The notes under the pieces are model-generated. The model did not search any database and had not been told where the DNA came from. It saw nothing but the letters and a program-made list of their open reading frames with translations. Shown here piece by piece: positions 58,149 to 64,000 of a DNA stretch of 64,000 bases. Within the stretch, counting starts at the first letter, position 1. Each line of letters starts with the position of its first letter. The translations under genes were made by a program, and so were the position numbers. Origin of the DNA: Curvularia sp. ZM96 (taxonomy: Eukaryota > Ascomycota > Dothideomycetes > Pleosporales > Pleosporaceae); the NCBI GenBank assembly GCA_022457065.1, contig JAJGBQ010000005.1:2728001-2792000 (forward strand), written 5' to 3'.

Positions 58149-58620
58149 TGTTACACGGGGGTTCGCTATACTCACCTAGTCTCGGTCCGGGTTAGGGCGA
58201 GACTTGTATAAAGTATTCCGTGCGATTGTTTTCTGGCGATTCGTAGTAGAGAGAAGTTATAGAAGTTTAACTAAATAAAGTAACAATCAATTCTATATAA
58301 AATAGAACAACTAAGTATTAATCTATATAAGAGAAGAACTTATAAGAGTTAACTATAACAAATATAATAATAAAATTCAACCCATTCTTATATCTATTGC
58401 CTCTAGTCCTGCCATCCCGTCCATCCCATCTTAGCGGGAGGTTTAGGATGGCGCCGCCATCCCTTCATGTACTGCCATCCCGGATGGTCAGTCTTGGCGG
58501 GATGGCACATCACGTGACTCCCAAGCCCCGCGATAGTCATTACCTTTTAACGTGGACGTGGTTAGTCCTCAACCTCGTTGCCCTGCGTCAAGAAGAGATC
58601 CTTCACTGTTACTTATAACA
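58149..58620 (-). repeat. 3' long terminal repeat, 472 bases
   Basis: Read on the minus strand it begins TGTTATAAGTAACAG and ends CCCCCGTGTAACA, giving TGTTA...TAACA terminal inverted repeats. A polypurine tract precedes it directly, and the LINE relic is broken at its other end. It contains seven CCATCC/GGATGG cores in both orientations at 58411-58506. The second LTR is outside the window, so the ends are inferred from these signals alone. Confidence 0.75.
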
Positions 58621-58636
58621 TTATCCCCCCTCTTAG
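58621..58636 (-). other. Polypurine tract of the Gypsy element
   Basis: The minus strand reads CTAAGAGGGGGGATAA immediately before the LTR. This is the expected primer site for plus-strand DNA synthesis. Confidence 0.7.
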
Positions 58637-58697
58637 GCGTATCGTCCCAATACCCTAGACTATTATTTTCCCGTGCCGCCTCGTGAGGCGTGGGCTG

Positions 58698-58704
58698 TAT
58701 ATAA
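58698..58704 (+). promoter_or_regulatory. TATA box for the antisense element ORF
   Basis: TATATAA lies 54 bases before the ATG at 58759, in the orientation of the antisense ORF and opposite to the retrotransposon. The placement fits an independent RNA polymerase II promoter. Confidence 0.5.
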
Positions 58705-58758
58705 GGTCGGTAGGCCCTAGGCTATTATATCCGTCCCTTCCCTCTAGCCTTCCTAACC

Positions 58759-59235
58759 ATGCCCAAGGTCCCGTCTTCCCATACCCGTGTTCGCGCTCAA
58801 AAGTCGAACGAAGAGCGTTATTCCCGTGCTAATCGTGTAATAGAGCAAGAGAACGAGATAACCTCCTATCATTGCTCTCAGTATGAGAAGAAGAACCTTC
58901 GTTATTTCGTGGACACTGCAACTAGCCGTTGCGCTAGTTGTATTTCCGTGAAAGCTAAGTGCAGTTTATTTGTTTCTAAGGAAGAGTGGGAGAAGATTCA
59001 ACAGGAGCGGGAGGAGAAGGAGCTTAAAGTTGCTCGAGCCGAGGAGGCCGCTGCGCGTCTTCGTCGTGAGCTCCTAGAGGTGAAGTCCCGGGAGCGTTCC
59101 TTCGCTCGTCGTGATCTCGCCGTCCTTAAGTTCCAGGATCGTGCGAAAGAGAAGGCCGAAGGGAGCTCTGCCCCTAGTACGAATTTTCTGTCAACCAGAC
59201 CAACGCTATCCAGACCCTCAACTAACCCGGGCTAG
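58759..59235 (+). CDS. Antisense element ORF: degenerate Zn2Cys6 finger plus coiled coil
   Basis: An uninterrupted 158-codon ORF inside the Gypsy element, between its polypurine tract and the end of pol, on the opposite strand to gag-pol. Residues 39-68 carry Cys39, Tyr42, Tyr49, Cys58, Cys61 and Cys68. With Cys at 42 and 49 the spacing is C-x2-C-x6-C-x8-C-x2-C-x6-C, exactly a fungal Zn2Cys6 cluster. Both Tyr codons are TAT at 58882 and 58903, each one TpG-to-TpA step from TGT, as RIP would produce. Residues 74-128 are a charged coiled coil (EEWEKIQQEREEKELKVARA, then EEAAARLRRELLEVKSRERS). The tail is Ser/Thr/Pro-rich. It has its own TATA box. It may be a DNA-binding accessory protein; function unknown. 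Confidence 0.7.
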   Translation: MPKVPSSHTRVRAQKSNEERYSRANRVIEQENEITSYHCSQYEKKNLRYFVDTATSRCASCISVKAKCSLFVSKEEWEKIQQEREEKELKVARAEEAAARLRRELLEVKSRERSFARRDLAVLKFQDRAKEKAEGSSAPSTNFLSTRPTLSRPSTNPG

Positions 59236-59272
59236 TTACAGGCTAATTCTTCTTCTTTCGATCCTTTATCCC

Positions 59273-59485
59273 TTAATTTCTTCCTTTCCTACGAGAATCC
59301 GGTTCTCGCTTCTCTAGGTGCTTCCGATAGTACTCACGTACCAGTGACTTACAGTTCGTCAGATTTCCTTCAGGTTCCCAAGTGTTATAGCTCTCAGGCC
59401 ATCCTTCCCACTTAACCAAGTACTTCCACTAACTACCAACTTTCCGTAGGTCCTTAATTTCTTCGACCGTGTACTCGTCGTCTTC
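59273..59485 (-). pseudogene. Chromodomain at the C-terminus of pol
   Basis: Minus-strand reading gives DDEYTVEEIKDLRKVGS, one TAG, then [20 protein letters not shown] and a short basic tail ending at TAA (59273-59275). The aromatic cage residues of a chromodomain (Tyr, Trp, Trp) are all present. In chromoviruses this module targets insertion to methylated H3K9 chromatin. Its stop lies 37 bases from the stop of the antisense ORF. Confidence 0.85.
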
Positions 59486-60580
59486 AAGCTCTATATTTTC
59501 TACTAGCTCGGCGTTTTAGGGTGCTAGTTCCAATAGTTTCTTGTGAAAAACGTCATATATGCGCATGCCTAGTAGTAGCCGGAGTTTATAGTTTACCAGT
59601 CCCAGTTTCTCTAGAATTTCAAATAGTCCTAATCAGAGATTATCCAGTTTCTTGCTTAGTCGCTTAGTTTTCAGGTTTTGTCGTGACAAGAAAACTTTGT
59701 CCCCCTTCTTAAAGGTTAGTCCCTCAATCCTTTGCTTATTCGCAGCCTTAGACATCGTGAGATTCCTATAAGCGATATTCTTACTCAATTCTTCGTACAA
59801 TTCTCGCATTAGTCGAGCCTTATCATCTACTCCAACTGCGATGCTTTCAATATCTTTCAGGTCTCGATAAGCGGTCAACTCATACCTATAATTAGCATAG
59901 TGCGGCGAGTGCTTCGTAGTCGCTAACTTCGTACTATTATAGGCTAATTACGCTATCAGCAAGAGTTCAACCTAGTTATCTTGCAGCTTATTGGCGTACA
60001 TTCGCAAGTATTATTCTAGCGTCTAGTTCGTTCGTTCCGTTTATCCATCAGTTTCTAGGTAGAAGCTAGTCGATAGCTTCTTCTTAACTCCCATTTTTAC
60101 TAAGAACGTTAACCAATACTTCGAAGTAAACAGCTTGTCTCTGTCCGTAATGAATTCCTCAGGTATTCCATGCTCTAACATTAGTGCCTTTGAAACTTCG
60201 TACGCGCATTCTTCTACTATAATAGTTTCTTCCGTAGACACGAACTTTGCGCCTTTAGTCAATCTACACATAATTACTAGGATAGTATCACAGAGTCAAG
60301 CTAATCCAGGTTCGAGCGACTTCGGGAGCTTCACTATAAAGTCCATTATCACGCTACTCCATAGTCGTGTCAGTGGCTGTAAGGGTTGTAACAGGCCATA
60401 GGGCTTATGTCTCTTAGGCTTGTTCTAATAACACGCCAAACAGTTGCCTAATACTTCCTACACCTTCGCTCGCAAGCGTGGTATCTCGAACACCTTCTTC
60501 AGTCGCCTAACCATCTCTTCTACCGCTGCGTGTCCGTATTCCGGGGACTCGTGCAGAGTTTAGATAAGTTCAGTTCTCAT
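59486..60580 (-). pseudogene. Integrase region of the Gypsy element
   Basis: Parts recognised, in protein order: an HHCC zinc-binding domain (LHESPEYGHAAVEEMVRRLK, then NCLACY) at about 60420-60560. Next is the catalytic core with DFIVKLPKSLEPG and the second Asp in EEFITDRDKLFTSKYW, followed by a GPY/F-like linker (KKGDKVFLSRQNLKTKRLSK). Stops replace glutamine at several positions (for example in the DG-stop-TERTN segment near 60040), so the frame is dead. Confidence 0.8.
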
Positions 60581-62260
60581 GTAAGGAGGTACGTACGTCC
60601 GTGTGCCTTCTCTTAGGGCTTTGAGTTCCTTCCCATCATTCGCTACCTCTAGCGGATAGGGATCCGGTCGCCATAGCGTTGCCCTTTCCTACCATTCTTG
60701 CGTTAACGTTTTTGTTAGCGCGGCCACCTTAGCTACTCTAGCTAGTTCCGGCTAGTTATACTTCAGACTGCCATCGGGCATCTTCTTGAGTACTGCATCG
60801 TGTGGTTCTTTGTGCCCTTCTCCTCGAAGGTTAGATCTTCGGCTTAAGGCATCCACGGCCCCATTAAGCGATCCTGCTCGATGCGTGATCTTAAAGTCGA
60901 ACTAAGCTAACATTTCAGCCTATCGGACTTGTCGTCGGTTAAGTTTCTTAGTCGTCATGAAACTCGCTAGGTTCTAGTAATCGGTAAAAACCTCGATCGT
61001 ATCTGGGAGACCTAACAGGTACACTTCCCATTGTTCAAAGGCATCGACTACTCCTAGTAGCTCCTTATCGTGAACATCGTAGTTAAGTTCTACTCCTAAG
61101 AACTTTCTAGAATAGTAGAACACTAGTCTCCATTTCCCATCTAAGCACTACTATGACAGTACAGCTCCGAGTGCATAGTCTGACGCGTCAGTCTCGACTC
61201 GCGTCCTTCGTCTTGGGTCGTACATCTCTAGTACGGGTGCTTCGAGGAAGATTTATTTAATCCAGTCAAACGCTTCTTAATGTTCCTCGTTCCACTAGAA
61301 TCCTACTTCCTTCTTTATAATCTTGGAGAGTAGTGCGGTAATTCTTAAATAATCTTTAATAAACTTCCGATAGTAATTAGTAAATCCTAGAAAGAATTGC
61401 ACGTCCCTAACTGTTTTAGGTTTTAGCTATTCCTATACAGTAGCTATCTTCTTCGGGTTCATTTTAACTCCTTCAGTTAAGATAATAAAGCCTAGGAATT
61501 CCGTTTCTTTAGCGTGGAATTCGCATTTTCCTAGCTGCAGGTACAGCTTATATTCCTTAAGCTTCCTAAGCACTTTCTTAACATGTTCAATGTGTTCTTC
61601 GAGAGTCCCCTTAGAGTACACTAGTACATCGTCCAAGTAGGCTGTAGCAAAGACTCCAAGGTACTCGTGAAGTGCGTTATTAATGACTAATTAAAAGGTC
61701 GCGGGCGCATTAGTTAAACCCATTAGCATGACCTGGAACTCGAATAGTCCGTATTTTGTCTTGAACGCCGTCTTCTACTCGTGTCCTTCCTTAATTCTAA
61801 TCCGATAGAATCCTTCTCGCACATCGAACTTCGTGAACCACTAGGCTCCCTAGAGTCGATCCATGAGCTCTAATATTAGTAGTAAGGGATATCGGTTTTT
61901 TCGTATAACGCTATTCAACCATCAGAAGTCGACACACAGTCGCCACTTCCCGTTCGGCTTCTTTACGAACAATATCGGTGAGGCCATCGGGCCATGTCCC
62001 GGTCAGATAAATCCCTTTTTTAAATTCTTTTTTAGGTATGCCCGTAGCTTAGCATCATGCTCTGGCGCTATCGGGTACATTAGTCCTAGGCTCAACTTCG
62101 CTCCTTCTTCTAAGATGATCTCGTGATCCCAATCTTAGTGTTTAGCTAGGTCTATTGCTTCGTTTTCTTCGAACAGTTCTCTAAACTCGTTCGTTCGGTA
62201 TACATCCGGTATATCCAGTGGTAAGGGTCCGTCCGTCGTGGGCGCGACTCGTCTTATCCA
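60581..62260 (-). pseudogene. Reverse transcriptase and RNase H region
   Basis: RT motifs are readable on the minus strand: SPILFVKKPNGKWRLCVDF near 61950, QVMLMGLTNAPATF near 61720, and the catalytic AYLDDVLVYS near 61630, followed by the longest intact fragment (61433-61636: HVKKVLRKLKEYKLYLQLGK, then CEFHAKETEFLGFI). The RNase H part shows IEVFTDY, NLASFMTTKKLNRRQV and GAVDALSRR at about 60860-61020. Stops are TAG or TAA at presumed glutamine codons. Confidence 0.85.
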
Positions 62261-62275
62261 AATAACTCCTACTTC

Positions 62276-62755
62276 CTAAGGGTTCTTCGCATAGATTCTC
62301 GCGATCTTATACGGTGAGATCTTGCCGAATCTCCCGTCCAGGGTTGAGCTCTGATTCGTCGGGCGAGTCTCTTTTCGTACTCCAGCAACCTTGCGCGCAG
62401 GTTCTCGGCTAAGTATTGTCTTCTTTCGCCAATCGATGGCGGGGTTATGGGCATCCAGCCAGTCATAACCGATCAGCAGGTCCGTTTCTCCTAGGTCCAT
62501 AATGCTGATATTCATTTGGCTTTCCGTGTCTGCCACTTTCAGTATCACCAACTCGGTCTCTAGCCTAATCGTGCCGCTTCCGTATGCCACGGGAATATCC
62601 TCGGCCGATACTACTTCCAATAGAATCTTCTTATTCCGGTAGGGTATCCCGTATTTTTCTACTACTCGGGATAAGATCATAGTTCGCACAGCTCCGCTGT
62701 CTATAGTCGCTTTCATCTTATGTCCGTGTACATGCACAATCGTCGTTAATTCCAA
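62276..62755 (-). pseudogene. Retroviral-type aspartic protease region
   Basis: An open 159-codon fragment. ATIDSGAVRTMILSRVVEKY carries the D-S-G-A catalytic loop of a retropepsin, and DLLIGYDWLDAHNPAIDW is the conserved strand and helix that follow in Ty3/Gypsy proteases. It would process the gag-pol polyprotein. It lies between gag and RT, as in other chromoviruses. Confidence 0.85.
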
Positions 62756-62906
62756 CGCACGATTACCAGTGACTTGTACTTGTCTGAGGGTCGTTTTAGG
62801 GCTGCCTTCACCAGCGTGACCCGGTCCCTGGTGGCATCCTAGTTTTTAGCTAAGAGCGTCGGCCCTTTTCCGACCTCTTCCTTTCCTTAGGGAATTTTCC
62901 GGCTTG

Positions 62907-64000
62907 TTATTTAGCTGCTAAGTGATCTAGACAGGCGTCCCTGTAGCATAATCTCCAATCACTATGCCCGTGAGGTACAAGGTTTCTTCCAGATATTTGT
63001 CCCCTAGTGGCTCTATTCTCGCGTCGTCGGTCTCGGTTCTTTCGATCAGTACTACGCGGAAAGTAACCGGTGTTTGCCTTTACCTTATAGTGTATCATAC
63101 ACTAGTCTTCCGTGCAAAAGATCCAGTGGATGTTCATGTATAGAATTATTTCCTCCAGTGTCTCTGGCGTCGGGATCTAATCCTTCGTCGTGTCATGAGT
63201 TTTGCATCCCACTGTTCGGCATTCCTTAGCCGCTATGGTTCTGTGTAGATAGTGGCTTTCTTGCCTTGCCGCGACTCGTTGTTCTCGATAGAATCGGCAC
63301 TTCTCTATACAGTTTATCCATTCCAGGCGTTCGTGCGCCTCTTAGTGCTCTTCCTGGTGGATGTGGCAATCCAACATCGGGCATTCTTCTGCCCACAGAT
63401 GTATATAGCAGCAGCTATGTTCATCTAGCTTGCTCCGTTCCTTTTCATCTGCGTGGTACATACAAAAATCCCTTTTGCAGTCGACCCAGTGGAAACGTTA
63501 GTAGATTTCCTCCTCCTTTTCATAGTCTTCCACTGGTCGGTACTCTGGTAGCGTGGGGTCCGTGAAGAGAGGTTGTTCCTCGAACGCCCTCCTAGCCATG
63601 GTGTCGGCCTCCAAGCCAGTAATGTTGAGTCGTCGAGCGCGATATATACAGGTATCCGCTACATAGGTGGCGTCGCCACACAGCCAACATCCCCCTTTCG
63701 CTAGTCGTTGCTGTATGTCCATAGCGTCGATTTTCCAATCGGTGGGTTCCGGGGTTGCCTATCGCATAACCTCATTCGCCTAAACAGGTCTGGGAACCAC
63801 CTCGAAGTCGTCGTCTTCGTTTAAGCGTGCCTCTTCGTATAGGTCCATATCGCTGAGATTATCGTTCAAATCCTTAATAGATGGTAAGATAGATGGCTGA
63901 GCCTTCAGCATCTTAATCTTCACCACTGCTTATTTGCTGACTTCTTCCCCAGGGCAGTCTCTGCGAAAGTGTCCTAACTCTCCGCACCCGAGACATGCTT
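62907..64000 (-). pseudogene. gag C-terminal region with zinc knuckles and C-x4-C-x2-H array
   Basis: At the right edge CLGCGELGHFRRDC (63954-63995) is a perfect C-x2-C-x4-H-x4-C knuckle. A second one, CWLCGDATYVADTC (63648-63689), has Tyr (TAT) in place of His, one CpA-to-TpA change away. Between 63090 and 63500 five C-x4-C-x2-H-like motifs follow at 27-31 residue spacing: CKRDFCMYH, CPMLDCHIH, CIEKCRFY (shortened, His to Tyr), CRTVGCKTH and CTED-stop-CMIH. The last is followed by a GYFPR segment and a basic Arg-rich stretch. The gag N-terminus is outside the window. Confidence 0.7.

Larger units (their letters stand above)
58149..64000 (-). mobile_element. Chromodomain Ty3/Gypsy LTR retrotransposon, 3' part
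   Basis: The element lies on the minus strand and runs off the right edge. From its 3' end it shows the LTR (58149-58620), a polypurine tract, an antisense ORF (58759-59235), the chromodomain, integrase, RNase H, RT, aspartic protease and gag with zinc knuckles. This order (gag-PR-RT-RH-IN-chromodomain) is that of fungal chromoviruses. Many glutamine positions are TAG or TAA, so it is not autonomous. Chromoviruses move by reverse transcription, and their chromodomain steers integration to heterochromatin. The 5' LTR, primer-binding site and gag N-terminus are outside the window. Confidence 0.9.

Noticed and set aside
1..64000. CRISPR arrays, bacterial operons, riboswitches, prophage
   Set aside because: No regular spaced repeats or bacterial gene organisation; the window is clearly fungal nuclear DNA.

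Overview
The window is nuclear DNA of a filamentous ascomycete, most likely a dothideomycete (Pleosporales-like; this is an inference from gene content, not a species call). The support is protein-coding genes with short GT-AG introns of 45-87 bases, a wetA conidiation regulator, a highly reducing polyketide synthase, Zn2Cys6 and fungal DHA-type MFS genes, and transposon relics with RIP-like C-to-T damage. I joined exons by hand, using reading frame, splice consensus and family conservation. All joins quoted keep frame, but none has RNA support here.

Positions 1.5-20.8 kb are ordinary gene-dense housekeeping DNA: an F-box protein, a HAPSTR1/TAPR1-like protein, a tiny DMAC1-like mitochondrial protein, the AP-3 mu subunit, a coiled-coil/BTB protein, a DUF4267 membrane protein, two eEF1A methyltransferase homologues (EFM4- and EFM7-like) placed tail to tail 13 bases apart, a TMEM205-like protein, a long sterol-glucosyltransferase-like protein, an SDR oxidoreductase and phosphoserine phosphatase. 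Positions 21.9-28.9 kb hold one four-exon highly reducing PKS (KS-AT-DH-ER-KR-ACP, no methyltransferase), followed by 2.6 kb without genes. Positions 31.5-47.1 kb are again mostly conserved genes: a PhyH dioxygenase, a TMEM234 homologue, wetA, RRP4, a PLD-family protein, an STB3-like protein, TOP3 and a DUF1295 membrane protein.

Positions 47.6-56.5 kb look more accessory: a secreted PL26-like rhamnogalacturonan lyase, a Zn2Cys6 regulator and a five-exon DHA-type MFS transporter. The transporter is complete except for one in-frame TAG.

From about 57 kb to the end the window is transposon. A RIP-damaged Tad-type LINE ORF1 relic (+ strand) is interrupted by a chromodomain Ty3/Gypsy retrotransposon (- strand) that runs off the right edge. 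The Gypsy element's 3' LTR (58149-58620), polypurine tract, integrase-chromodomain, RT-RNase H, protease and gag zinc knuckles can all be read through the damage. Two features make it the most interesting part of the window. One is an intact antisense ORF with its own TATA box, encoding a protein with degenerate Zn2Cys6 spacing and a coiled coil. The other is a tandem array of C-x4-C-x2-H motifs between the gag zinc knuckles and the protease. The MFS stop codon lies 1.2 kb from these repeats in the same C-C-A-G to C-T-A-G context that dominates the repeat damage, which suggests mutation leaking from the repeats into the gene.
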